The position numbers and the translations under genes were made by a program. The notes beneath the pieces are model-generated. The model was not told the origin of the DNA and searched no databases. It saw nothing but the letters and a program-made list of their open reading frames with translations. Shown here in pieces: positions 10,383 through 22,365 of a stretch of DNA of 64,000 bases; position 1 is the stretch's first letter, and each line of letters starts with the position of its first letter. Source of the stretch: Saussurea involucrata (lineage: Eukaryota > Streptophyta > Magnoliopsida > Asterales > Asteraceae); assembly GCA_033807775.1 (NCBI GenBank), contig CM066327.1, positions 95,316,295 through 95,380,294 of the forward strand, written 5' to 3'.

Positions 10383-11498
10383 CATCTCTTGAAACTTGGG
10401 GAAAATACAAAGTCGCGATAAACCCGTAAATTTATGAAATTCTGATTTTGGACAAATAGTGTGAGTAGAGCAAAGTATTCTTATATGTTTTAGAATTGCA
10501 TACGCTTGATGCTAATCATATTTCGCATGTTAGCACACCAAATAGATTTAATAAAGGGGTTGAAACTGAACGTTTGTAACTTGATATGCAATGATGTCTT
10601 GTTCTTGAATCCAAACACATGCATTTGATTTCATTTGAGTGAAAAATCTGTTAAATTTCATTAAGTTGAATTTCTTTTGTAAAGTTTTCAAATGATCAAA
10701 TGTTTGTAGTTATAAAATGAAATTCAATGAATTTTATTTTCCTTGTGTAAATTTGTTTTAAAATTTGTGCTACAATTTCAAATACTGTACGTTATTGAAA
10801 TATATGCATACTTTCAGGGGGAGAAAAAAAATTGCTCCAGAATTCTTATTTTGAGGGGGAGCATGGTTATTCTGTAAGGAGGAGATTGTTAGCAATACTC
10901 AAAGACACGACTGAAATTGAAAATGGTTTTCGATGATTATGATGCTCACCATCATCGAAAAAGGGGGAGAAAAGTTTAATTTCAATTTCATGTCAAAGAA
11001 TTTTCAAATCAAAGATATTTCAAGTCAAAGATTCGTGAACAAAGACTGAAGATTGGGGAGAAGGATCATGTGAAGTCCAAATGTTGCTGAATTTGGTTAT
11101 CTTAGTTCTGAGTGGTTATCGGAATGCGCTTACACCTAAAAGTTCAACAATGTGGATGGTTTCACATCTTTCTGATCCAAACTCTAATCGTTTCTGATTT
11201 ATCTTGTTCCGAATTGATGGTTCTATATAAAGATATGAAATCCATGTTCAAGACTTGAAGACAATCTGTTGAAGATTGTATTGAAGAAGGTTGATTTTTC
11301 AAAGAAAAAGACAATGACTTTTCATGTTTGTCTGAAGATTCTTCAAAGCTGAGTTCTTAAAGAGTGTCAAAGCATATAGTTCGCCGTGAACTAGTGGAGA
11401 TAAAGCTATTTGAAGATGGTTTGATAGAGTATCTGTTTGAGAAAATTGACTTTACAAAGAGCTGAAGACTGCTGTTATTTTTTTTAAATCTTGAATCC

Positions 11499-11510
11499 AA
11501 AGGGGGAGAT
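11499..11510 (+). other. Polypurine tract of element copy 1
   Basis: AAAGGGGGAGAT lies immediately before the 3' LTR. The same motif precedes the 3' LTRs at 55577 and, on the minus strand, at 47738. Confidence 0.9.
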
Positions 11511-11776
11511 TGTTAGAGCATTATTGTATTCAAGATTTACTGTAAAGTCAATGTACTGTATGAGTCTATACAGTATTGTGAATGCCTTTATACCTTGTAT
11601 GTTATGGGTATAAATAGGCTTGTCTAGACCATTTGTTAGTAACACTTTAGAAAGCTTTTGTAATCTTTTAGAAACCTTTTGTAATCCTTTGAGCTCAATA
11701 CATGGATGACATATTTGCTCTCTAGATTCTCTCTCACTACATTCATATCTTATTGCTAGAGATCTGGGATTTAACA
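11511..11776 (+). repeat. 3' LTR of gag-only element copy 1
   Basis: It is 266 bp and identical to 6151-6416 in direct reading. The satellite ORF resumes immediately after it. Confidence 0.93.
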
Positions 11777-13667
11777 AAATCAATTTTGAAAGAAAGATGT
11801 TGACAGATTCTGAAAATAGAATCAAATCATGTGAAATGAAAAATTGTCAACTCTTGAAACAGATCTATGATTTTGAACAAGTTCTTATACTTGAAAGAGA
11901 GAAATTTGAGAAAGAGAGAAGAAACTTTCAAACTGAGAGGAAAGGTTTTGAAACAAAGTCTGTTGAATTATCTCTGAAAATTTCTGATTTGGAGAAAATT
12001 CTTACAAAAGAAAGAAAAGAGTTTGAATGCAAGAAAAATGTTTTTCAAAAAGAAAAGAATGGTTTTGAGAAAAAGAAAACAGGAATGTTAAATGAGTTTT
12101 TTGTAAAGATCAATGAGTTGGAGAAAGAGTTAGAAGATGGAAGGAAAGAGACTGAAAAGAAGAAGGTAAATGGCTTTAAAGAAAAATGCTTAAAAGATGA
12201 GTTTGAGAAGGAAAAGAAAGTTTTTCATTTGGAGATAAGGAGACTAATTAAGAAATTATCTGATTTATCAACTAAAATCATGATAGAGAGGAAGTCCAAA
12301 TCTGATTTGTAGTCAAGGTTTGATTTGTATGTTAAAAAGTTTAAAGAATTTGAAACAAAAGTTGTTGACAAATCAAATCATAGTTCAAAAGATCAGATTC
12401 GTTCTTCTAATCTGTTTTATGATTCTCCTATTGATAAATCTTATAATTGTTCTTTTAAAAAGATAAAAATGGAATGGAGAGTTAAAGGAACTACTTCCAA
12501 GAAAGAAGTGCTAAAATCAAAGGTTCTTAATTCAAATGTCAAGAAGAACAATACATTTCAAAGAAAATCTTTTGTTAAACCTGATGTGATTTATTCTGTA
12601 AATCAATTAGTCAGAATTGCACAAAAGAAACTTTGTTGTTCATATTGTGGGACTTACAATTGTGGGACTGATGATTTTGTGAACAAGAATTTTATTCAAC
12701 ACTGGTATGGTTCTTATAGAATATCTGCATATACCACTGCACCTAACAAACCTGGACCCAAGTTCATATGGGTACCAAAGACAACTTAATTTGTTTTGCA
12801 GGTTATTCATTTGTAGAGCTGAATGATAATACTGGCACATGACTTAAAACATATGCTGTGCTTAAACTGAGAATTTTGACTTTTGGATAATTCAGTCCAA
12901 AACTCGATCTGAATGTGATTATGGATTTCTGATTCATACAGATCAATTTGTTGATTTTGAAGATTTTTTTTTGAAAAAGTTCTGTTTACTGTGGGGTTAT
13001 CGAACTCATAGATGTGAGTGTTTTTAGTAGAAAACGTTTCAAGAGAATGTGTTCAGAATCACATTTTGAGCAACCCTGCAAATTTTGGTTGAAAAATTCT
13101 GATTTTTGAGCAAGTTGTGGTGATTTGAAGTTCAGAATGTTCAAAAATCACAAAATCCAAACATTTTTCTAAGGAATTTTCTCTGGATAGTTTTATCAGA
13201 ATTCTGACTCTCTTACTCAGAAGTTCTGACTCTATTACTCAGAATTCTGACTCAACTAATCAGAATTCTGACTCTGATACTTAGAATTTTGAACAAGTTA
13301 CTCAGACTTCTGACGCTACTACTCAGAATTCTGACTCAACTAATCAGAATTCTAACACTGATACTTAGAATTTTGAACAAGTTACTCAGACTTCTGACTA
13401 TACTGATTAATTCTCGAAATTAAACAGAGATCACAGGTATGTTTTCAAAATTCTTGATTGGTTTCTTGATCAAAGTGATTCTATCTGCTGCATGTTGATT
13501 AGTATTCAAATTGTTTGTTGAAAAGAAGAATTTCATTAATTCATGTACTCTAACTGTTTGATGAAATGCATGTGACAGATTTGATTAATTCTTGCATGTT
13601 CTAGATCTGTGTTGATTCTCATTTTTTATCATAATTCATAGTTGATATTTGAATTTGTCATTTCATC

Positions 13668-14963
13668 ATGCCTGAGATTGTTCAAGTTTTTGTGAGATCT
13701 GCAAGTTCTATAACAAGTTCATACAATTTACAAAAATCAAGTCCAGTAAAAGCAAAGGAAACAATTTCTGAACCAAAAACTAAGATTGTTCATTTTGAAA
13801 GCAAGATTGCAGATCTTCAAGCAAAACAAGATGAAAATGCAAAAGTTATAAAGATTTTGCAAAAAGAGAAATCTGATTTTCTAAAGGATTTTAAAAAGGT
13901 TCAAGAAAACATAAAGTTGTTAGAAAAAGAGAATGTTGATTTGAAAGAGAAAATCAATTTTGAAAGAAAGATGTTGACAGATTCTGAAAATAGAATCAAA
14001 TCATGTGAAATGAAAAATTGTCAACTCTTGAAACAGATCTATGATTTTGAACAAGTTCTTATACTTGAAAGAGAGAAATTTGAGAAAGAGAGAAGAAACT
14101 TTCAAACTGAGAGGAAAGGTTTTGAAACAAAGTCTGTTGAATTATCTCTGAAAATTTCTGATTTGGAGAAAATTCTTACAAAAGAAAGAAAAGAGTTTGA
14201 ATGCAAGAAAAATGTTTTTCAAAAAGAAAAGAATGGTTTTGAGAAAAAGAAAACAGGAATGTTAAATGAGTTTTTTGTAAAGATCAATGAGTTGGAGAAA
14301 GAGTTAGAAGATGGAAGGAAAGAGACTGAAAAGAAGAAGGTAAATGGCTTTAAAGAAAAATGCTTAAAAGATGAGTTTGAGAAGGAAAAGAAAGTTTTTC
14401 ATTTGGAGATAAGGAGACTAATTAAGAAATTATCTGATTTATCAACTAAAATCATGATAGAGAGGAAGTCCAAATCTGATTTGTAGTCAAGGTTTGATTT
14501 GTATGTTAAAAAGTTTAAAGAATTTGAAACAAAAGTTGTTGACAAATCAAATCATAGTTCAAAAGATCAGATTCGTTCTTCTAATCTGTTTTATGATTCT
14601 CCTATTGATAAATCTTATAATTGTTCTTTAAAAAAGATAAAAATGGAATGGAGAGTTAAAGGAACTACTTCCAAGAAAGAAGTGCTAAAATCAAAGGTTC
14701 CTAATTCAAATGTCAAGAAGAACAATACATTTCAAAGAAAATATTTTGTTAAACCTGATGTGATTTATTCTGTAAATCAATTAGTCAGAATTGCACAAAA
14801 GAAACTTTGTTGTTCATATTGTGGGACTTACAATTGTGGGACTGATGATTTTGTGAACAAGAATTTTATTCAACACTGGTATGGTTCTTATAGAATATCT
14901 GCATATACCACTGCACCTAACAAACCTGGACCCATGTTCATATGGGTACCAAAGTCAACTTAA
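13668..14963 (+). pseudogene. Satellite unit 6 (type B), gag-like ORF split by TAG
   Basis: It encodes a 272-residue coiled-coil part (MPEIVQVFV start) and, after TAG at 14484-14486 in the same frame, a 154-residue C-terminal part ending WVPKST. The C terminus has the 6-residue insertion TYNCGT that duplicates the CGT motif relative to type A. This copy introduces the SLKK and RKYFVK variants shared by all units to its right. Confidence 0.85.
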
Positions 14964-15841
14964 TCTGTTTTGCAGGTTATTCATGTGTAGAGCTGAATGA
15001 TAATACTGACACATGACTTAAAACATATGCTGTGCTTAAATTGAGAATTTTGACTTTTGGATAATTCAGTCCAAAACTCGATCTGAATGTGATTATGGAT
15101 TTCTGATTCATACAGATCAATTTGTTGATTTTGAAGATTTTTTTTTAAAAAGTTCTGTTTACTGTGGGGTTATCGAACTCATAGATGTGAGTGTTTTTAG
15201 TAGAAAACGTTTCAAGAGAATGTGTTCAGAATCACATTTTGAGCAACCCTGCAAATTTTGGTTGAAAAATTCTGATTTTTGAGCAAGTTATGGTGATTTG
15301 AAGTTCAGAATGTTCAAAAATCACAAAATCCAAACATTTTTCTAAGGAATTTTCTCTGGATAGTTTTATCAGAATTCTGACTCTCTTACTCAGAAGTTCT
15401 GACTCTATTACTCAGAATTCTGACTCAACTAATCAGAATTCTGACTCTGATACTTAGAATTTTGAACAAGTTACTCAGACTTCTGACGCTACTACTCAGA
15501 ATTCTGACTCAACTAATCAGAATTCTAACTCTGATACTTAGAATTTTGAACAAGTTACTCAGACTTCTGACTATACTGATTAATTCTCGAAATTAAACAG
15601 AGATCACAGGTATGTTTTCAAAATTCTTGATTGGTTTCTTGATCAAAGTGATTCTATCTGCTGCATGTTGATTAGTATTCAAATTGTTTGTTGAAAAGAA
15701 GAATTTCATTAATTCATGTACTCTAACTGTTTGATGAAATTCATGTGACAGATTTGATTAATTCTTGCATGTTCTAGATCTGTGTTGATTCTCATTTTTT
15801 TATCATAATTCATAGTTGATATTTGAATTTGTCATTTCATC
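14964..15841 (+). repeat. Type B spacer of the macrosatellite
   Basis: This non-coding spacer of about 878 bp is found after every type B ORF (4985-5862, 12790-13667, 17138-18015, 19312-20191, 21488-22365, 23662-24539, and truncated at 25836-26431). Compared with type A it has about 500 extra bp after the gtagaaaac segment. The extra part includes a stretch matching the leader of the gag-only elements (gagcaagttatggtgattt) and a TCAGAATTCTGACTC minisatellite. It keeps the TCTGTTTTGCAG motif and protease relic at its start. No LTR, PBS or PPT is seen. Confidence 0.8.
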
Positions 15842-17137
15842 ATGCCTGAGATTGTTCAAGTTTTTGTGAGATCTGCAAGTTCTATAACAAGTTCATACAA
15901 TTTACAAAAATCAAGTCCAGTAAAAGCAAAGGAAACAATTTCTGAACCAAAAACTAAGATTGTTCATTTTGAAAGCAAGATTGCAGATCTTCAAGCAAAA
16001 CAAGATGAAAATGCAAAAGTTATAAAGATTTTGCAAAAAGAGAAATCTGATTTTCTAAAGGATTTTAAAAAGGTTCAAGAAAACATAAAGTTGTTAGAAA
16101 AAGAGAATGTTGATTTGAAAGAGAAAATCAATTTTGAAAGAAAGATGTTGACAGATTCTGAAAATAGAATCAAATCATGTGAAATGAAAAATTGTCAACT
16201 CTTGAAACAGATCTATGATTTTGAACAAGTTCTTATACTTGAAAGAGAGAAATTTGAGAAAGAGAGAAGAAACTTTCAAACTGAGAGGAAAGGTTTTGAA
16301 ACAAAGTCTGTTGAATTATCTCTGAAAATTTCTGATTTGGAGAAAATTCTTACAAAAGAAAGAAAAGAGTTTGAATGCAAGAAAAATGTTTTTCAAAAAG
16401 AAAAGAATGGTTTTGAGAAAAAGAAAACAGGAATGTTAAATGAGTTTTTTGTAAAGATCAATGAGTTGGAGAAAGAGTTAGAAGATGGAAGGAAAGAGAC
16501 TGAAAAGAAGAAGGTAAATGGCTTTAAAGAAAAATGCTTAAAAGATGAGTTTGAGAAGGAAAAGAAAGTTTTTCATTTGGAGATAAGGAGACTAATTAAG
16601 AAATTATCTGATTTATCAACTAAAATCATGATAGAGAGGAAGTCCAAATCTGATTTGTAGTCAAGGTTTGATTTGTATGTTAAAAAGTTTAAAGAATTTG
16701 AAACAAAAGTTGTTGACAAATCAAATCATAGTTCAAAAGATCAGATTCGTTCTTCTAATCTGTTTTATGATTCTCCTATTGATAAATCTTATAATTGTTC
16801 TTTAAAAAAGATAAAAATGGAATGGAGAGTTAAAGGAACTACTTCCAAGAAAGAAGTGCTAAAATCAAAGGTTCCTAATTCAAATGTCAAGAAGAACAAT
16901 ACATTTCAAAGAAAATATTTTGTTAAACCTGATGTGATTTATTCTGTAAATCAATTAGTCAGAATTGCACAAAAGAAACTTTGTTGTTCATATTGTGGGA
17001 CTTACAATTGTGGGACTGATGATTTTGTGAACAAGAATTTTATTCAACACTGGTATGGTTCTTATAGAATATCTGCATATACCACTGCACCTAACAAACC
17101 TGGACCCATGTTCATATGGGTACCAAAGTCAACTTAA
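15842..17137 (+). pseudogene. Satellite unit 7 (type B)
   Basis: Its protein is the same as that of the unit at 13668, with the shared TAG at 16658-16660. It differs mainly in the spacer, where gaaattcatg replaces gaaatgcatg, a change kept in all later units. Confidence 0.85.
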
Positions 17138-18015
17138 TCTGTTTTGCAGGTTATTCATGTGTAGAGCTGAATGATAATACTGACACATGACTTAAAACAT
17201 ATGCTGTGCTTAAATTGAGAATTTTGACTTTTGGATAATTCAGTCCAAAACTCGATCTGAATGTGATTATGGATTTCTGATTCATACAGATCAATTTGTT
17301 GATTTTGAAGATTTTTTTTTAAAAAGTTCTGTTTACTGTGGGGTTATCGAACTCATAGATGTGAGTGTTTTTAGTAGAAAACGTTTCAAGAGAATGTGTT
17401 CAGAATCACATTTTGAGCAACCCTGCAAATTTTGGTTGAAAAATTCTGATTTTTGAGCAAGTTATGGTGATTTGAAGTTCAGAATGTTCAAAAATCACAA
17501 AATCCAAACATTTTTCTAAGGAATTTTCTCTGGATAGTTTTATCAGAATTCTGACTCTCTTACTCAGAAGTTCTGACTCTATTACTCAGAATTCTGACTC
17601 AACTAATCAGAATTCTGACTCTGATACTTAGAATTTTGAACAAGTTACTCAGACTTCTGACGCTACTACTCAGAATTCTGACTCAACTAATCAGAATTCT
17701 AACTCTGATACTTAGAATTTTGAACAAGTTACTCAGACTTCTGACTATACTGATTAATTCTCGAAATTAAACAGAGATCACAGGTATGTTTTCAAAATTC
17801 TTGATTGGTTTCTTGATCAAAGTGATTCTATCTGCTGCATGTTGATTAGTATTCAAATTGTTTGTTGAAAAGAAGAATTTCATTAATTCATGTACTCTAA
17901 CTGTTTGATGAAATTCATGTGACAGATTTGATTAATTCTTGCATGTTCTAGATCTGTGTTGATTCTCATTTTTTTATCATAATTCATAGTTGATATTTGA
18001 ATTTGTCATTTCATC

Positions 18016-19311
18016 ATGCCTGAGATTGTTCAAGTTTTTGTGAGATCTGCAAGTTCTATAACAAGTTCATACAATTTACAAAAATCAAGTCCAGTAAAAG
18101 CAAAGGAAACAATTTCTGAACCAAAAACTAAGATTGTTCATTTTGAAAGCAAGATTGCAGATCTTCAAGCAAAACAAGATGAAAATGCAAAAGTTATAAA
18201 GATTTTGCAAAAAGAGAAATCTGATTTTCTAAAGGATTTTAAAAAGGTTCAAGAAAACATAAAGTTGTTAGAAAAAGAGAATGTTGATTTGAAAGAGAAA
18301 ATCAATTTTGAAAGAAAGATGTTGACAGATTCTGAAAATAGAATCAAATCATGTGAAATGAAAAATTGTCAACTCTTGAAACAGATCTATGATTTTGAAC
18401 AAGTTCTTATACTTGAAAGAGAGAAATTTGAGAAAGAGAGAAGAAACTTTCGAACTGAGAGGAAAGGTTTTGAAACAAAGTCTGTTGAATTATCTCTGAA
18501 AATTTCTGATTTGGAGAAAATTCTTACAAAAGAAAGAAAAGAGTTTGAATGCAAGAAAAATGTTTTTCAAAAAGAAAAGAATGGTTTTGAGAAAAAGAAA
18601 ACAGGAATGTTAAATGAGTTTTTTGTAAAGATCAATGAGTTGGAGAAAGAGTTAGAAGATGGAAGGAAAGAGACTGAAAAGAAGAAGGTAAATGGCTTTA
18701 AAGAAAAATGCTTAAAAGATGAGTTTGAGAAGGAAAAGAAAGTTTTTCATTTGGAGATAAGGAGACTAATTAAGAAATTATCTGATTTATCAACTAAAAT
18801 CATGATAGAGAGGAAGTCCAAATCTGATTTGTAGTCAAGGTTTGATTTGTATGTTAAAAAGTTTAAAGAATTTGAAACAAAAGTTGTTGACAAATCAAAT
18901 CATAGTTCAAAAGATCAGATTCGTTCTTCTAATCTGTTTTATGATTCTCCTATTGATAAATCTTATAATTGTTCTTTAAAAAAGATAAAAATGGAATGGA
19001 GAGTTAAAGGAACTACTTCCAAGAAAGAAGTGCTAAAATCAAAGGATCCTAATTCAAATGTCAAGAAGAACAATACATTTCAAAGAAAATATTTTGTTAA
19101 ACCTGATGTGATTTATTCTGTAAATCAATTAGTCAGAATTGCACAAAAGAAACTTTGTTGTTCATATTGTGGGACTTACAATTGTGGGACTGATGATTTT
19201 GTGAACAAGAATTTTATTCAACACTGGTATGGTTCTTATAGAATATCTGCATATACCACTGCACCTAACAAACCTGGACCCATGTTCATATGGGTACCAA
19301 AGTCAACTTAA
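18016..19311 (+). pseudogene. Satellite unit 8 (type B, KSKDPN variant)
   Basis: It shares the common TAG at 18832-18834. It carries KSKDPNSN instead of KSKVPNSN (a GGATCC site) and NFRTE for NFQTE. The V-to-D change recurs only in the unit two steps away (22366). Confidence 0.85.
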
Positions 19312-20191
19312 TCTGTTTTGCAGGTTATTCATGTGTAGAGCTGAATGATAATACTGACACATGACTTAAAACATATGCTGTGCTTAAATTGAGAATTTTG
19401 ACTTTTGGATAATTCAGTCCAAAACTCGATCTGAATGTGATTATGGATTTCTGATTCATACAGATCAATTTGTTGATTTTGAAGATTTTTTTTTTTAAAA
19501 AGTTCTGTTTACTGTGGGGTTATCGAACTCATAGATGTGAGTGTTTTTAGTAGAAAACGTTTCAAGAGAATGTGTTCAGAAACACATTTTGAGCAACCCT
19601 GCAAATTTTGGTTGAAAAATTCTGATTTTTGAGCAAGTTATGGTGATTTGAAGTTCAGAATGTTCAAAAATCACAAAATCCAAACATTTTTCTAAGGAAT
19701 TTTCTCTGGATAGTTTTATCAGAATTCTGACTCTCTTACTCAGAAGTTCTGACTCTATTACTCAGAATTCTGACTCAACTAATCAGAATTCTGACTCTGA
19801 TACTTAGAATTTTGAACAAGTTACTCAGACTTCTGACGCTACTACTCAGAATTCTGACTCAACTAATCAGAATTCTAACTCTGATACTTAGAATTTTGAA
19901 CAAGTTACTCAGACTTCTGACTATACTGATTAATTCTCGAAATTAAACAGAGATCACAGGTATGTTTTCAAAATTCTTGATTGGTTTCTTGATCAAAGTG
20001 ATTCTATCTGCTGCATGTTGATTAGTATTCAAATTGTTTGTTGAAAAGAAGAATTTCATTAATTCATGTACTCTAACTGTTTGATGAAATTCATGTGACA
20101 GATTTGATTAATTCTTGCATGTTCTAGATCTGTGTTGATTCTCATTTTTTTATCATAATTCATAGTTGATATTTGAATTTGTCATTTCATC

Positions 20192-21487
20192 ATGCCTGAG
20201 ATTGTTCAAGTTTTTGTGAGATCTGCAAGTTCTATAACAAGTTCATACAATTTACAAAAATCAAGTCCAGTAAAAGCAAAGGAAACAATTTCTGAACCAA
20301 AAACTAAGATTGTTCATTTTGAAAGCAAGATTGCAGATCTTCAAGCAAAACAAGATGAAAATGCAAAAGTTATAAAGATTTTGCAAAAAGAGAAATCTGA
20401 TTTTCTAAAGGATTTTAAAAAGGTTCAAGAAAACATAAAGTTGTTAGAAAAAGAGAATGTTGATTTGAAAGAGAAAATCAATTTTGAAAGAAAGATGTTG
20501 ACAGATTCTGAAAATAGAATCAAATCATGTGAAATGAAAAATTGTCAACTCTTGAAACAGATCTATGATTTTGAAAAAGTTCTTATACTTGAAAGAGAGA
20601 AATTTGAGAAAGAGAGAAGAAACTTTCAAACTGAGAGGAAAGGTTTTGAAACAAAGTCTGTTGAATTATCTCTGAAAATTTCTGATTTGGAGAAAATTCT
20701 TACAAAAGAAAGAAAAGAGTTTGAATGCAAGAAAAATGTTTTTCAAAAAGAAAAGAATGGTTTTGAGAAAAAGAAAACAGGAATGTTAAATGAGTTTTTT
20801 GTAAAGATCAATGAGTTGGAGAAAGAGTTAGAAGATGGAAGGAAAGAGACTGAAAAGAAGAAGGTAAATGGCTTTAAAGAAAAATGCTTAAAAGATGAGT
20901 TTGAGAAGGAAAAGAAAGTTTTTCATTTGGAGATAAGGAGACTAATTAAGAAATTATCTGATTTATCAACTAAAATCATGATAGAGAGGAAGTCCAAATC
21001 TGATTTGTAGTCAAGGTTTGATTTGTATGTTAAAAAGTTTAAAGAATTTGAAACAAAAGTTGTTGACAAATCAAATCATAGTTCAAAAGATCAGATTCGT
21101 TCTTCTAATCTGTTTTATGATTCTCCTATTGATAAATCTTATAATTGTTCTTTAAAAAGGATAAAAATGGAATGGAGAGTTAAAGGAACTACTTCCAAGA
21201 AAGAAGTGCTAAAATCAAAGGTTCCTAATTAAAATGTCAAGAAGAACAATACATTTCAAAGAAAATATTTTGTTAAACCTGATGTGATTTATTCTGTAAA
21301 TCAATTAGTCAGAATTGCACAAAAGAAACTTTGTTGTTCATATTGTGGGACTTACAATTGTGGGACTGATGATTTTGTGAACAAGAATTTTATTCAACAC
21401 TGGTATGGTTCTTATAGAATATCTGCATATACCACTGCACCTAACAAACCTGGACCCATGTTCATATGGGTACCAAAGTCAACTTAA
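20192..21487 (+). pseudogene. Satellite unit 9 (type B) with an extra stop
   Basis: Beyond the shared TAG at 21008-21010 it has a second nonsense, TAA at about 21230 in the VPNSN segment, and FEKVL for FEQVL. Its spacer carries ttttggagat at about 21653, shared only with the spacer after the 24540 unit. Confidence 0.85.
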
Positions 21488-22365
21488 TCTGTTTTGCAGG
21501 TTATTCATGTGTAGAGCTGAATGATAATACTGACACATGACTTAAAACATATGATGTGCTTAAATTGAGAATTTTGACTTTTGGATAATTCAGTCCAAAA
21601 CTCGATCTGAATGTGATTATGGATTTCTGATTCATACAGATCAATTTGTTGATTTTGGAGATTTTTTTTAAAAAAGTTCTGTTTACTGTGGGGTTATCGA
21701 ACTCATAGATGTGAGTGTTTTTAGTAGAAAACGTTTCAAGAGAATGTGTTCAGAATCACATTTTGAGCAACCCTGCAAATTTTGGTTGAAAAATTCTGAT
21801 TTTTGAGCAAGTTATGGTGATTTGAAGTTCAGAATGTTCAAAAATCACAAAATCCAAACATTTTTCTAAGGAATTTTCTCTGGATAGTTTTATCAGAATT
21901 CTGACTCTCTTACTCAGAAGTTCTGACTCTATTACTCAGAATTCTGACTCAACTAATCAGAATTCTGACTCTGATACTTAGAATTTTGAACAAGTTACTC
22001 AGACTTCTGACGCTACTACTCAGAATTCTGACTCAACTAATCAGAATTCTAACTCTGATACTTAGAATTTTGAACAAGTTACTCAGACTTCTGACTATAC
22101 TGATTAATTCTCGAAATTAAACAGAGATCACAGGTATGTTTTCAAAATTCTTGATTGGTTTCTTGATCAAAGTGATTCTATCTGCTGCATGTTGATTAGT
22201 ATTCAAATTGTTTGTTGAAAAGAAGAATTTCATTAATTCATGTACTCTAACTGTTTGATGAAATTCACGTGACAGATTTGATTAATTCTTGCATGTTCTA
22301 GATCTGTGTTGATTCTCATTTTTTTATCATAATTCATAGTTGATATTTGAATTTGTCATTTCATC

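Larger units (their letters stand above)
9255..11498 (+). other. Long 3' non-coding region of element copy 1
   Basis: No coding frame is supported here. It starts TCTGTTTTGCAG directly after the stop, followed by a decayed protease-start relic (CACATGACTGAAAACAG at about 9314). PPT-like GGGGGAG motifs occur near 9370, 10818, 10855 and 10968. It also contains two short tandem repeats listed separately. The layout resembles Sirevirus 3' non-coding regions, which are known to carry several PPT-like motifs. Confidence 0.75.
6151..11776 (+). mobile_element. Non-autonomous gag-only LTR retrotransposon, copy 1 (young)
   Basis: This is a complete 5626-bp element. It has 266-bp LTRs (TG..CA) that are identical in my base-by-base reading, a Met-tRNA PBS, one 592-codon ORF and a PPT. 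No protease, integrase, RT or RNase H coding is present. Length bookkeeping against neighbouring satellite units gives insertion plus a 5-bp duplication, although the flanks (aaaat left, aaatc right) do not match perfectly. Several GGGGGAG motifs in the 3' non-coding part, the PBS type and the gag end point to a Sirevirus (Copia) origin. Gag-only elements of this layout have been called TR-GAG in other plants. Mobilisation would need pol supplied in trans. Identical LTRs and an intact ORF indicate a very recent insertion. Confidence 0.9.
5863..12789 (+). pseudogene. Satellite unit 5 (type B), split by LTR element
   Basis: The ORF starts MPEIVQVFV at 5863 and runs to 6150, where the LTR element at 6151-11776 is inserted. 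It resumes at 11777 and ends WVPKTT at 12789. After removal of the insertion the unit matches the other type B units. Like all of them it carries a TAG at 12310-12312, where type A units have CAG. It differs from the others in keeping NCSF and RKSFVK and in reading VLNSN, so it is closer to type A than the rest of the B block. Confidence 0.85.

Noticed and set aside
6146..11781. Claiming a perfect 5-bp target duplication for element copy 1
   Set aside because: The flanks are aaaat and aaatc. The length arithmetic supports 5 bp but the sequence match is imperfect.
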